A DNA stretch of 64,000 nt from Paenibacillus gorillae (GCF_000513275.1 NZ_CBVJ010000021.1:1-64000), one strand, 5' to 3'; shown: positions 28,430 to 37,203, numbered from the stretch's first letter. The notes: generated by a model not told the origin, from the letters alone. Program-made: numbers and translations.

Positions 28430-29341
28430 ATGTCAGATTTGGGAGCATTGCTTCGGAAAGCAAGAGAAGAACACGGCTTATCGCTTGAAGATGTTCAAGA
28501 GACCACCAAAATTCGCAAACGCTATCTCGAGGCTATAGAGAACGGAGATCATAGCATTCTGCCGGGAACTTTTTATTTAAGGGCGTTTGTGAAAAATTAT
28601 TGCGAAGCCGTAGGCTTGGACGCTGATGAAGTACTCCGCTTGTACCAGCATGAAGTGCCTGCTGCTACCGTTACGGAGCAGGTATCGGAGCCGGTAGCCG
28701 CAAGGGCGCCGAGAAGAGTGCAAACCCAAGCGTCGGAGCGGATTGGCAAGCTTGGCTTCAACGTGCTGATGTGGTCGTTTCTTATTCTTATTGTAGTCGT
28801 CGTCTGGTTCTATGTCGTCAGCCAAAAGGGCGATGATTCCAAAGGAATTGACGATCAGACCAAGGTCACCGATCAGGCTTCTCCATTGCCTAGTGATAAA
28901 GGCGAGGCCGGTACAGGTACTGGTAGCCCGACTGCGACGCCAACACCGACACCACCTCCAACTGAGGCGACTATCTTGACCTTTACGGAGAAAAAAGGCA
29001 AGGTTGATCATTATGATATTGGACCTGCCAATGTCGTCCATAAGCTGGAGATCAAAATTACCGGAGGACCGAGCTGGACGGAAGTGCGTAAAGGCGGCGC
29101 CAGCGGCGAGAAGCTGATTGCCGAGACGGTACAGGACGGTGAAACTAAGTCATTTGATATTACAGAGCCGCTTTATGTCAATGTTGGCCGCGCCGATCTG
29201 ACTGTTATTACGGTCGATGGCATTACGGTTAACGATGGCGATCAAGCAAGATCCAAAAAAGTGCTGCTTAGCCCGCTGCAGGGTGATGCGACGAATTCAC
29301 CGACGCCTCCTGCGGATGGAGAGGGCACGGAAGCGCCTTAA
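28430..29341 (+). CDS. ymfM: RodZ-like membrane HTH protein (YmfM)
   Basis: Bitopic protein linked to cell shape through MreB. 303 residues. N-terminal HTH_25 domain at about 5-70 (LGALLRKAREEHGLSLEDVQ), a single membrane helix at about 108-128 (VLMWSFLILIVVVVWFYVV), a Thr/Pro-rich linker (SPTATPTPTPPPTE) and a C-terminal DUF4115 domain outside the cell. The ribosome site AGAGAGGAG precedes ATG 28430. Followed by a short GGGTCGTT/AACGGCCC hairpin. Confidence 0.92.
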   Translation: MSDLGALLRKAREEHGLSLEDVQETTKIRKRYLEAIENGDHSILPGTFYLRAFVKNYCEAVGLDADEVLRLYQHEVPAATVTEQVSEPVAARAPRRVQTQASERIGKLGFNVLMWSFLILIVVVVWFYVVSQKGDDSKGIDDQTKVTDQASPLPSDKGEAGTGTGSPTATPTPTPPPTEATILTFTEKKGKVDHYDIGPANVVHKLEIKITGGPSWTEVRKGGASGEKLIAETVQDGETKSFDITEPLYVNVGRADLTVITVDGITVNDGDQARSKKVLLSPLQGDATNSPTPPADGEGTEAP

Positions 29342-29346
29342 GAATG

Positions 29347-29371
29347 TCAGGGTCGTTTAACGGCCCTTTAT
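29347..29371 (+). terminator. Short hairpin between ymfM and yajQ
   Basis: AGGGTCGTT and AACGGCCCT are complementary with one G-U pair, followed by a T-rich TTATTT. Probably a weak terminator or attenuator. Confidence 0.45.
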
Positions 29372-29404
29372 TTCCTAATTACATAGTAGAGGAGAACTGC
29401 AAGT

Positions 29405-29897
29405 ATGAGTTCCGAAAGTTCGTTTGATATTATTTCTAAGGTAGATATGCAAGAGCTGAACAATGCGATTCAGCAAGCGGAGCGCGAGATCGAGACACGC
29501 TTCGATTTCAAAGGAAGCAAGAGCAGCATTGCATTGGAAAAGGAAGAGCTAGTTATTATATCGGACGACGAGTTCAAATTGAATAGCGTGCTCGATATTT
29601 TGCAATCGAAAATGGTAAAACGCGGCGTGCCGATTAAAAATATGGATTATGGTAAAGTCGAATCCGCATCGGCACATACGGTTCGGCAGCGCATAAAGCT
29701 GCGCCAAGGCATTGATCAGGAGCACTCCAAAAAAATTCAATATTCTGATCCGGGACTCCAAGCTGAAAGTTAAAAGCCTTATCCAAGGCGACCAGATTCG
29801 CGTATCCGGTAAAAGCAGGGACGATCTGCAAGCTGTAATGGCGCTGCTTCGGGGAGCGGATCTAAAGGTGGAGCTTCAGTTTACGAACTACCGCTAA
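29405..29897 (+). pseudogene. yajQ: YajQ-family nucleotide-binding protein, frameshifted
   Basis: UPF0234/YajQ protein, a two-domain fold that binds nucleotides (a c-di-GMP effector in some Proteobacteria). Starts at ATG 29405 ([21 protein letters not shown]). At the A7-T2 run (29729-29737) one extra base moves the frame: as written the product ends at 29773 after [11 protein letters not shown], whereas the other frame continues [25 protein letters not shown] to 29897. Removing one base gives 163 residues, the family length. A consensus error is likely. Confidence 0.9.
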
Positions 29898-29926
29898 TGC
29901 ACTTCGGGAGAGGGCATGAACGGGCG

Positions 29927-29972
29927 AAAAGCGAGAGACAACGGCGTTTTTAGCGCAGGTACTCTCGCTTTT
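29927..29972 (+). terminator. yajQ terminator
   Basis: AAAAGCGAGAG (29927-29937) pairs with CTCTCGCTTTT (29962-29972). Its last bases overlap the next promoter's -35 box. Confidence 0.7.
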
Positions 29973-30000
29973 GACATGCGGATTAAGCGTGTATTATACT
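29971..30000 (+). promoter_or_regulatory. Promoter for the small ORF and pgsA
   Basis: Consensus TTGACA, 18 bases, TATACT. It lies 40 bases before the small ORF start and 126 before pgsA. Confidence 0.75.
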
Positions 30001-30039
30001 TGACTATAGCTTTTCGGATATGAGCTGGGGGACGCGCAG

Positions 30040-30129
30040 ATGAAAGAACAGTTACAGTTAGGTCACACAAACAAGAAGAACAGCGGTACGAGCCTGCAAG
30101 CGGCTTTTGCCCGGGAGGTAACCGCATGA
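30040..30129 (+). CDS. 29-codon ORF coupled to pgsA
   Basis: ATG 30040 has a good ribosome site (GGGGGA about 8-9 bases upstream). The product begins MKEQLQLGHTNKKNSG and ends AAFAREVTA. The TGA stop overlaps the pgsA ATG (ATGA), the classic coupling arrangement. It is the first frame after a strong promoter. No family recognised; it may be a leader peptide setting pgsA translation or a small hydrophilic protein. Confidence 0.45.
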   Translation: MKEQLQLGHTNKKNSGTSLQAAFAREVTA

Positions 30130-30701
30130 ACCTAGCCAATAAGATTACAATTCTTAGAATTTGTTTGGTTCCGATCATTATGGTGTTTTTGCTCGTTAAT
30201 TTCAATTTGCCGCATTTCGCATTCAGTGATTATCAGATTACATACAACCAGATTATAGCGGCAATTATATTTATCGTGGCGGCAAGCACAGACGGGCTGG
30301 ACGGCTATATTGCAAGGAAGAACAAAATCGTAACAAACTTAGGCAAGCTGCTTGATCCATTGGCAGACAAGCTGCTCGTTGCAGCAGTGTTGATCTCGCT
30401 TGTACAAATGGATAAGCTGGCTGCTTGGATGGCTATTATCATTATTAGCCGTGAATTTGCGGTTACGGGCTTGCGGCAAATTGCTCTGCTCGAAGGAAGT
30501 GTCATGGCGGCGAGCAAATGGGGCAAATGGAAGACGGCCATCCAAATTACGATGATCATCTCCTTGCTTCTTAACAATTTCCCGTTTCATTTCATCGATT
30601 TTCCGTTTGACATTATTTCCAGCTGGGTAGCGGTTGCGATTACTGTCTACTCCGGAATAGACTATTTTGTCAAAAACAAGCACTTGATCCCGGTTCAATA
30701 A
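30126..30701 (+). CDS. pgsA: CDP-diacylglycerol--glycerol-3-phosphate 3-phosphatidyltransferase
   Basis: Integral membrane enzyme making phosphatidylglycerol phosphate, the committed step to phosphatidylglycerol and cardiolipin. 191 residues with about five membrane helices. The CDP-alcohol phosphatidyltransferase signature is complete (DGLDGYIARKN, then GKLLDPLADK, near residues 58-80). The ribosome site GGGAGG is upstream. The order ymfM-pgsA-cinA-recA is as in B. subtilis. Confidence 0.96.
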   Translation: MNLANKITILRICLVPIIMVFLLVNFNLPHFAFSDYQITYNQIIAAIIFIVAASTDGLDGYIARKNKIVTNLGKLLDPLADKLLVAAVLISLVQMDKLAAWMAIIIISREFAVTGLRQIALLEGSVMAASKWGKWKTAIQITMIISLLLNNFPFHFIDFPFDIISSWVAVAITVYSGIDYFVKNKHLIPVQ

Positions 30702-30725
30702 CAAATATCGCTGCATTCGCAAAAT

Positions 30726-30758
30726 AAAAGCATCTTCCCATGAAGGGAAGGTGCTTTT
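30726..30758 (+). terminator. pgsA terminator
   Basis: AAAAGCATCTTCCC / GGGAAGGTGCTTTT around ATGAA (one G-U pair), ending in T. It precedes the cinA start by about 30 bases, so some cinA transcription may be limited here. Confidence 0.75.
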
Positions 30759-30789
30759 CCATTCAAATAACGGGCAGGGGGCATTTTTC

Positions 30790-32046
30790 ATGAAAGCAGA
30801 AATTATCGCAGTCGGCACGGAGCTTTTACTAGGACAGATAGTGAACACCAACGCTCAATTTCTATCACAAGAGCTAGCTGCCCTTGGCATAGACGTCTAT
30901 TATCAGACCGTAGTTGGCGATAATCCGGGCCGTATTCAGTCAGCTATCGAAACGGCCCGCTCGAGAGCGGATCTGCTTGTGTTTACCGGCGGTCTTGGGC
31001 CAACTCAGGATGATCTGACCAAAGATGTGCTTGCTGCTTATTTGAACCGCGGTATGTCCATTCACGGCCCGTCCATGGAGCAAATTGAGAAGCTGTTCAG
31101 CTCGCGCGGCATTCATATGGTGGAAAGCAACAAACGGCAAGCCCATACGATCGACGGGGCCGACCCTTTATTTAATGAAGCCGGACTTGCGGTCGGCAAT
31201 GGACTAAGTGTTGACGGCACGCACTACTTGCTGCTGCCAGGGCCTCCCCGGGAGATGAAGCCGATGATGGAAGGAGCCGGACGCGGGTGGATTCGGCAAG
31301 CTCTGGGCGAGAGCCAGCCGCTCTATTCGCGGGTGCTCCGGTTTGCCGGTATCGGCGAATCGAATCTGGAGGCCAAGCTGCTGGATCTGATTGATGGACA
31401 GAGCGATCCGACACTTGCCCCTTATGCCAAAGAGGGAGAGGTCGCGATCCGGGTGTCGACCAAAGCCGCAACGGAGCAGGAGGCTATACGTAAAATCGAC
31501 GCAACCGTTCAGGCGGTTAAGGATCGCGTAGGCGAGCATTTGTATGCGCAGGAGGATATTCCGCTGGAGGAGGCTGTCGTGAGGCTCCTGAGGGCAACCA
31601 GACGCACGATGGCTAGCGCAGAGAGCTGCAGCGGCGGTCTATTTGCAGAGCTTGTGACAAATGTGCCGGGCAGCAGCGGAGAATTTGCGGGCGGAGTTGT
31701 TACGTATACGAACGTGATGAAGCATCAATTGCTGGGCATTCCGATGACACAGCTCGAAGGCGATGGAGCACCGGGTGCCATTAGCGAATCGACAGCGGCG
31801 CTGATGGCCGAACGGATCCGCGAAATTGCCGATAGCGATTTCGGGATTTCACTTACCGGGGTTGCAGGTCCTGCTGAATCGGAAGGTAAGCCCGTCGGGC
31901 TCGTTTATTTCGCCATAGCAGAGCGAGGCAAACCGACAGATGTCCATACGACACATCTCAGCGGCAGCCGTTCGATCATTCGGGTAAGGGCGGTTAAGTC
32001 AGCACTCTACCGGCTGTGGCAAGCTTTGTCGCATAGCGAAGCTTAG
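30790..32046 (+). CDS. cinA: Competence/damage-inducible protein CinA
   Basis: Two-domain protein of 418 residues: an N-terminal MoCF-like ADP-ribose pyrophosphatase-type domain (IIAVGTELLLGQIVNTN, FTGGLGPTQDDLTKD) and a C-terminal PncC-type nicotinamide nucleotide amidohydrolase domain (AESCSGGLFAELVTNVPGSS, SLTGVAGP). It acts in NAD salvage and is co-regulated with recA in competence in some Firmicutes. The start ATG 30790 follows CAGGGGGC. Confidence 0.95.
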   Translation: MKAEIIAVGTELLLGQIVNTNAQFLSQELAALGIDVYYQTVVGDNPGRIQSAIETARSRADLLVFTGGLGPTQDDLTKDVLAAYLNRGMSIHGPSMEQIEKLFSSRGIHMVESNKRQAHTIDGADPLFNEAGLAVGNGLSVDGTHYLLLPGPPREMKPMMEGAGRGWIRQALGESQPLYSRVLRFAGIGESNLEAKLLDLIDGQSDPTLAPYAKEGEVAIRVSTKAATEQEAIRKIDATVQAVKDRVGEHLYAQEDIPLEEAVVRLLRATRRTMASAESCSGGLFAELVTNVPGSSGEFAGGVVTYTNVMKHQLLGIPMTQLEGDGAPGAISESTAALMAERIREIADSDFGISLTGVAGPAESEGKPVGLVYFAIAERGKPTDVHTTHLSGSRSIIRVRAVKSALYRLWQALSHSEA

Positions 32047-32106
32047 CATTATCCAAAAAAGGATTGTTTTCATTAGAGATATTGTCTATAATTGTAAATA
32101 TGACGG

Positions 32107-32147
32107 AAGAACCGTGGCGAAGAATACTTTGCTGCGGTTCTTTTTTT
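32107..32147 (+). terminator. cinA terminator
   Basis: AAGAACCG (32107-32114) pairs with CGGTTCTT (32135-32142), inner GC pairs, followed by seven T. Confidence 0.8.
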
Positions 32148-32187
32148 GCTTATTTAGCGCGGGAGGGGGACGCTGGACAAAAAAAGA

Positions 32188-32201
32188 CGAATGTATGTTC
32201 G
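32188..32201 (+). promoter_or_regulatory. LexA (SOS) box of recA
   Basis: CGAATGTATGTTCG matches the Bacillus-type SOS box CGAACATATGTTCG at 12 of 14 positions and keeps the outer palindrome. It lies 9 bases upstream of the recA -35. Confidence 0.8.
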
Positions 32202-32210
32202 AAAAAAGAC

Positions 32211-32239
32211 TTGGCAACGGGAAAGAAACAAGGTATCAT
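32211..32239 (+). promoter_or_regulatory. recA promoter (sigma-A)
   Basis: TTGGCA, 17 bases, TATCAT, directly after the LexA box and 32 bases before the TTG start. Confidence 0.7.
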
Positions 32240-32270
32240 TACATTATAAATGAAGAAGGATGTGAGTAGC

Positions 32271-33330
32271 TTGTCGGATCGTCGCGCTGCTTTAGAAATG
32301 GCTTTACGTCAAATTGAGAAACAGTTTGGTAAAGGCTCTATCATGAAATTAGGGGAATCCACCCATATGCAAGTAGAGATCGTGCCTAGCGGTTCGCTTG
32401 CTTTAGATATCGCTCTTGGCATCGGCGGATTGCCAAGAGGCCGTGTAATTGAAGTTTATGGACCGGAATCTTCCGGTAAGACGACAGTGGCGCTTCACGC
32501 CATTGCTGAAGTGCAACGCGTCGGTGGACAAGCTGCCTTTATCGATGCCGAGCATGCGCTTGATCCATTGTATGCGAGTAAGCTGGGCGTTAACATTGAC
32601 GACCTGCTCCTCTCGCAGCCGGATACGGGCGAGCAGGCGCTTGAAATCGCAGAAGCGCTCGTACGAAGCGGCGCAGTTGACATTATCGTTATTGACTCTG
32701 TTGCAGCACTTGTACCGAAAGCGGAAATCGAAGGCGACATGGGCGACTCTCACGTGGGCTTGCAAGCTCGTTTGATGTCTCAGGCGCTTCGTAAGCTGTC
32801 TGGCGCAATTAGCAAGTCGAAGACGATTGCAATCTTTATCAACCAATTGCGTGAGAAGGTCGGCGTTATGTTCGGTAACCCGGAGACGACTCCAGGCGGA
32901 CGCGCACTGAAATTCTATTCCAGCGTACGTCTTGACGTTCGCCGGATTGAGACGATTAAACAAGGCAATGATATGGTCGGCAACCGTACTCGTATTAAAG
33001 TCGTGAAGAACAAAGTAGCGCCTCCGTTTAAGCAAGCGGAGATCGATATTATGTACGGCGAAGGCATTTCCAGAGAAGGCAGCCTTGTCGATATCGGTAC
33101 GGAAATGGATATCGTGCAGAAGAGCGGCGCATGGTTTTTCCTACAACGGAGAGCGTCTCGGCCAAGGCCGGGAGAATGCGAAGCAGTTCCTGAAGGATCA
33201 TGCAGAAATTGCAGCTGTTATCGAGAAGCAAATTCGCGAAGCGAGCAATTTGTCGGCTACGGCACAGCCAGTAGAGACGTTATCGCAAGACGATGATGAT
33301 GATTTTGATGAATCCGAACTGGATGATTAA
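32271..33330 (+). CDS. recA: Recombinase RecA, C-terminus frameshifted
   Basis: Strand-exchange ATPase for homologous recombination and the LexA co-protease. The likely start is TTG 32271 ([20 protein letters not shown]), with an AAGGATGTGAG ribosome site 7 bases away; ATG 32250 in the same frame lacks one. Walker [10 protein letters not shown] near residue 64 and the core are normal. After KSGAWF a T5 run (33135-33139) has one base too many: the written frame ends at 33296 in an unrelated tail, while the correct frame gives [20 protein letters not shown] and an acidic end at 33330. Corrected length is 352 residues. Confidence 0.95.
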
Positions 33331-33350
33331 TACGAAATAGCAGTAACCTA

Positions 33351-33384
33351 CGCCGTCCTCTAGGGGACGGCGATGCTGGTTTTT
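33351..33384 (+). terminator. recA terminator
   Basis: CGCCGTCC / GGACGGCG hairpin followed by a short spacer and five T. Confidence 0.75.
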
Positions 33385-33404
33385 GAGACAAAGCGAGGGA
33401 TTTG

Positions 33405-34079
33405 ATGATTGAGATTCAAGCGGTGAAGCAGGATCGCAAGGATCGCAGCCGCTATCATATACATGGGGAGGGCGAAGAGCCCCTTTTAACCGTTCATAAA
33501 GATATTCTCATCAGACATCAGTTGCTAAAGGGACATTCCTTCACAGAAGACGAGCTGGCGGCGATTCGGGATGAGGATAGCCGGTACCGTGCTTATATAA
33601 AAGCGGTCGCTTACTTGGGTGTCAAGCCGCGAACAAACAAGGAAATTGAACAATATTTGCAGCGTAAGGAGTTCGAGCCCGAGCATATTTCTTCGGTTGT
33701 CGAACGTTTAGAATCCGAGCATATTGTGGATGATGAAGAGTATGCGCGGCAATTTGCCGCGCAGCGAATTAAGTATTCGAACAAAGGCCGGCGCTGGATC
33801 AAGCAGGAGCTGCAGCAGCGTGGCGTGTCGAAACAGGCGGCAGCCGATGCTACGGATGCCATTGATAAAGAAGTTGAACGAGAAGCGGCGGTTAAAGCGG
33901 CAGGGAAAAAATGGCGATCGCTGAAGGGCGACCCTATAGACCGAAAGCGCAAGCTGATGGGGTTTCTGATGCGAAGAGGTTTTCCAGGAGATATCGTTAA
34001 GGATGCGGTAAAATCGGTCATGGAACAGGCAGCGGCAGAAGCGGACGACGAGGAAGATGGGCTTTTGCTTGACAATTGA
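33405..34079 (+). CDS. recX: Regulatory protein RecX
   Basis: Modulator of RecA filaments. About 224 residues, three-helix RecX repeats (YIKAVAYLGVKPRTNKEIEQYLQRKEFEPEHISSV at about 64-100 marks the first). It lies 75 bases after recA, the usual place. ATG 33405 is preferred to TTG 33402 because AGCGAGGGA ends only one base before the TTG. Its last codons contain the -35 of the rny promoter. Confidence 0.9.
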   Translation: MIEIQAVKQDRKDRSRYHIHGEGEEPLLTVHKDILIRHQLLKGHSFTEDELAAIRDEDSRYRAYIKAVAYLGVKPRTNKEIEQYLQRKEFEPEHISSVVERLESEHIVDDEEYARQFAAQRIKYSNKGRRWIKQELQQRGVSKQAAADATDAIDKEVEREAAVKAAGKKWRSLKGDPIDRKRKLMGFLMRRGFPGDIVKDAVKSVMEQAAAEADDEEDGLLLDN

Positions 34080-34098
34080 TTTTATCAAAAGATAAAAT
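34069..34098 (+). promoter_or_regulatory. rny promoter (sigma-A)
   Basis: Perfect TTGACA overlapping the recX stop, 18 bases, TAAAAT. It gives a leader of about 155 bases. A TTTTATC/GATAAAA inverted repeat overlaps the -10. Confidence 0.6.
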
Positions 34099-34261
34099 GA
34101 ACATGTATTCCTTCTATTTCAGATCAATTTTCCTTCCAAAAGTTGATTTGAAGCGATAATTTTCGTCAAATTGTTAGAAGATCAATCGGTATGAAAACCG
34201 GCTAAAACTTAATATCATCCCAAGCTTTTGCTTTGGTGAATGCAACGAGGAGGTGAACAAG

Positions 34262-35803
34262 ATGGACCCTATCTGGATCGTGTTGATCTGTCTCGTTGTT
34301 GGCGTTATTTTCTTTGGGATTGGTTATTTTATTCGAAAGTCGATTGCCGAAGCCAAAATTTCCAGCGCTGAGCAAGCTGCTGTCGTCATTGTAGAAAATG
34401 CAAAGAAAGAAGCGGAAGCCCAGAAAAAGGAAACGGTACTGGAAGCAAAAGACGAAATCCACAAACTCCGTACGGAAGCTGAGAGAGACATTCGCGAACG
34501 TCGCAATGAAACACAGCGTCAAGAAAGACGTTTGCTCCAAAAAGAGGAGTCGCTGGATAAAAAATTAGAAGCGCTAGAACGCAAAGAAGAGCTAGTTGCC
34601 AACAAAGAGAAACGGATCGATGAGACACAAGATCAAATTGATTCCATCTATAAGCAGCAGCTTAGCGAGCTTGAACGTATTTCGAGCTTGACGATGGAAG
34701 ATGCGAAATCGATCATTTTATCTAATGTAGAGCAGGAAGTACGTCAGGAAACAGCTCAGATGATTAAAGAGATTGAGCAGCAGGCGAAGGAAGAAGCAGA
34801 CAAGAAAGCGCGCAACATTATTTCTCTCGCTATCCAACGCTGTGCGGCTGACCATGTGGCTGAAACGACGGTATCGGTCGTTTCGTTGCCGAACGAAGAG
34901 ATGAAGGGCCGCATTATTGGTCGCGAAGGACGGAATATCCGCGCGTTGGAAACATTGACCGGTATCGATCTCATTATCGACGATACACCGGAAGCGGTCA
35001 TTCTGTCTGGTTTTGACCCTATTAGACGGGAAATTGCCCGTACTTCTCTTGAGAAGCTTGTTGCAGATGGACGAATTCATCCTGCACGCATTGAAGAAAT
35101 GGTTGAGAAATCTCGTAAAGAAGTGGATGAACGTATTCGCGAATACGGGGAACAAGCTACGTTTGAGGTTGGCGTTCATGGTCTGCATCCGGACTTGATC
35201 AAAATTTTGGGCCGTTTGAAATATCGGACAAGTTATGGTCAAAACGTGCTGAAGCATTCCATGGAAGTTGCCTACCTGACCGGATTGATGGCTGCCGAGC
35301 TAGGCGAGGACATTACGCTCGCGAAACGTGCAGGTTTGCTGCATGATATCGGCAAAGCGCTTGATCACGAAGTTGAAGGCTCCCATGTGGAGATCGGCGT
35401 AGAATTGGCGAAGAAATACAAAGAGCACCCTGTTGTTATCAACAGTATTGCGTCCCACCACGGCGACGTGGAGGCGACATCGGTTATTGCGATGCTGGTT
35501 GGCGCCGCCGATGCATTGTCGGCAGCTCGTCCAGGAGCCCGTCGCGAGACGCTCGAGACGTATATCAAGCGGCTTGAAAAGCTGGAAGACATTTCGGAGT
35601 CGTTTGAAGGCGTTGAAAAGTCGTACGCCATCCAAGCTGGACGTGAAGTCCGCGTAATGGTGCAACCGGAGAAAATTGATGATACGGAAGCGTTCCGTCT
35701 GGCACGCGACATTACGAAGAAGATCGAAAGCGAGCTTGATTATCCGGGACATATTAAAGTTACGGTTATTCGGGAAACACGCGCGGTCGAATATGCGAAA
35801 TAA
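34262..35803 (+). CDS. rny: Ribonuclease Y
   Basis: Membrane-anchored endoribonuclease that starts bulk mRNA decay. 513 residues from ATG 34262, with GAGGAGGTGA upstream; the in-frame GTG 34253 is too close to it. N-terminal membrane helix at about 3-24, a long coiled coil (about 30-190), a KH domain ([26 protein letters not shown], about 215-280) and an HD domain ([19 protein letters not shown], about 330-425). In line with the family throughout. Confidence 0.97.
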   Translation: MDPIWIVLICLVVGVIFFGIGYFIRKSIAEAKISSAEQAAVVIVENAKKEAEAQKKETVLEAKDEIHKLRTEAERDIRERRNETQRQERRLLQKEESLDKKLEALERKEELVANKEKRIDETQDQIDSIYKQQLSELERISSLTMEDAKSIILSNVEQEVRQETAQMIKEIEQQAKEEADKKARNIISLAIQRCAADHVAETTVSVVSLPNEEMKGRIIGREGRNIRALETLTGIDLIIDDTPEAVILSGFDPIRREIARTSLEKLVADGRIHPARIEEMVEKSRKEVDERIREYGEQATFEVGVHGLHPDLIKILGRLKYRTSYGQNVLKHSMEVAYLTGLMAAELGEDITLAKRAGLLHDIGKALDHEVEGSHVEIGVELAKKYKEHPVVINSIASHHGDVEATSVIAMLVGAADALSAARPGARRETLETYIKRLEKLEDISESFEGVEKSYAIQAGREVRVMVQPEKIDDTEAFRLARDITKKIESELDYPGHIKVTVIRETRAVEYAK

Positions 35804-35827
35804 AGCAACAATTGAATACAGTTTTGC

Positions 35828-35860
35828 GGAAAAGTGGCTGCTTGTCAGCCACTTTTCCCG
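35828..35860 (+). terminator. rny terminator
   Basis: GGAAAAGTGGCTG / CAGCCACTTTTCC perfect 13-base arms around CTTGT; little T tract follows. Confidence 0.7.
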
Positions 35861-35895
35861 TCTATACGGGTAACAGAAAGTGAGTGACGCAAGCA

Positions 35896-36690
35896 ATGAA
35901 TGTATTATTTATCGGCGACATTGTAGGCAGTGTAGGACGGGCTGCCCTTAAGCGCGTGCTGCCGGCATTAAAGAGCAAATATAATCCGCATATTATTATC
36001 GTAAACGGCGAAAACGCCGCAGCCGGCAGAGGCATAACGGCTTCCATTGCACGAGAGTTTTTCGATTGGGGTGTGCATGGCATTACGATGGGCAACCATA
36101 CCTGGGACAATAAAGATATTTTTGAATGGATAGATGATGAACCAAGAATCGTCCGTCCGGCTAACTTTCCCGAAGGAACGCCGGGGCAAGGTGCGGCTTG
36201 GATAACAGCAAACGGCAAAAAGCTGGCGATTATTAATTTGCAGGGCCGGACGTTTTTGCCGCCAATCGATTGTCCGTTCCGCAAAGCAGACGAATTGATT
36301 GAGCAAGCGAAGGAAGAGACGAACAATATTCTCGTCGATTTCCATGCAGAAGCAACCTCCGAGAAAATCGCGATGGGCTGGCATTTGGACGGCAAAGCTT
36401 CAATCGTTGTTGGTACGCATACCCATGTACAGACGAATGATGACCGTATTTTGCCTCAAGGAACCGCATACTTAACGGACGTTGGCATGACTGGCCCGCG
36501 CGACGGAGTGCTCGGCATGGAACGAAATGCAGTGCTTCATAAATTTATGACACAGCTGCCGACACGTTTCGTTGTTGACGAGGGACATTGGCATTTGCAT
36601 GGCGTATCGGTACAGCTTGATGATGCCACAGGCAAAGCGGTCAAACTTCAAAAAATCCGGCTTACAGAAGATGAATGGCTCCTTATGTAG
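35896..36690 (+). CDS. ymdB: YmdB family metallophosphoesterase
   Basis: Calcineurin-like phosphodiesterase of 264 residues; in B. subtilis it hydrolyses 2',3'-cyclic nucleotides and affects biofilm/motility decisions. Metal ligands are visible in FIGDIVGSVGR near residue 5, NGENAA near 40, GNHTWDN near 67, DFHAEATSEK near 150 and GTHTHVQTND near 177. The start is ATG 35896, by the family N-terminus; the frame opens four codons earlier. Downstream of rny as in Bacillus. Confidence 0.93.
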   Translation: MNVLFIGDIVGSVGRAALKRVLPALKSKYNPHIIIVNGENAAAGRGITASIAREFFDWGVHGITMGNHTWDNKDIFEWIDDEPRIVRPANFPEGTPGQGAAWITANGKKLAIINLQGRTFLPPIDCPFRKADELIEQAKEETNNILVDFHAEATSEKIAMGWHLDGKASIVVGTHTHVQTNDDRILPQGTAYLTDVGMTGPRDGVLGMERNAVLHKFMTQLPTRFVVDEGHWHLHGVSVQLDDATGKAVKLQKIRLTEDEWLLM

Positions 36691-36793
36691 CTTTTCATCA
36701 GCTAATAATGCTTCCAAGAAAACGGCGAATCGATTCTGTGAAACTATGAATCGTCATACAATTCAGAAGAGTCGGTAAAGTCGCGCAATAAAA

Positions 36794-36822
36794 GCAGGAA
36801 TTATTTAACCTCTCTCGAATAC
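36794..36822 (+). promoter_or_regulatory. Candidate sigma-H promoter of spoVS
   Basis: GCAGGAATT matches the -35 RNAGGAWWW fully; 11 bases later CTCGAATAC carries the GAAT core of RNNGAATWW. B. subtilis spoVS is a sigma-H gene. Confidence 0.55.
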
Positions 36823-36869
36823 TATTTAATAGTGGAATCCATCCATCATTCCCGAGGAGGTCCTTTTTC

Positions 36870-37130
36870 ATGGAAGTATTAAAAGTTTCAGCAAAGTCCA
36901 ATCCAAATTCCGTAGCAGGTGCGCTGGCCGGAGTTTTACGTGAACGCGGCGCCGCTGAATTACAAGCTATCGGGGCGGGTGCATTGAACCAAGCGATTAA
37001 GGCGGTTGCGATCGCCCGCGGTTTTGTTGCTCCCAGCGGGGTGGATTTGATTTGTGTACCGGCATTTACAGATATTGTGATCGATGGGGAAGACCGAACG
37101 GCGATAAAGCTCATCGTTGAACCGAGGTAG
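36870..37130 (+). CDS. spoVS: Stage V sporulation protein S
   Basis: Small Alba-fold, probably nucleic-acid-binding regulator affecting septation and coat maturation. 86 residues, the family's usual length, and almost invariant in sequence (MEVLKVSAKSNPNSVAGALAGVLRERG). A strong GAGGAGG precedes ATG 36870. Monocistronic: its own promoter and a terminator 45 bases after the stop. Confidence 0.98.
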   Translation: MEVLKVSAKSNPNSVAGALAGVLRERGAAELQAIGAGALNQAIKAVAIARGFVAPSGVDLICVPAFTDIVIDGEDRTAIKLIVEPR

Positions 37131-37174
37131 CAGCTGCTGGCTCAGCTGCTGCGGGTATTCCGCTTGAATAGTTG

Positions 37175-37203
37175 AACCTGTTTACGTTGTAGACAGGTTT
37201 TTT
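37175..37203 (+). terminator. spoVS terminator
   Basis: AACCTGTTTAC / GTAGACAGGTT (one G-U pair) around GTT, then six T. Confidence 0.85.

Noticed and set aside
29729-29737. Programmed frameshifting in yajQ or recA
   Set aside because: No stimulatory hairpin or known recoding in these families; six similar homopolymer indels make sequence error simpler.
33085-33330. Separate small gene at the end of recA
   Set aside because: Its sequence is the normal RecA C-terminus; it is the continuation of recA after a one-base indel.
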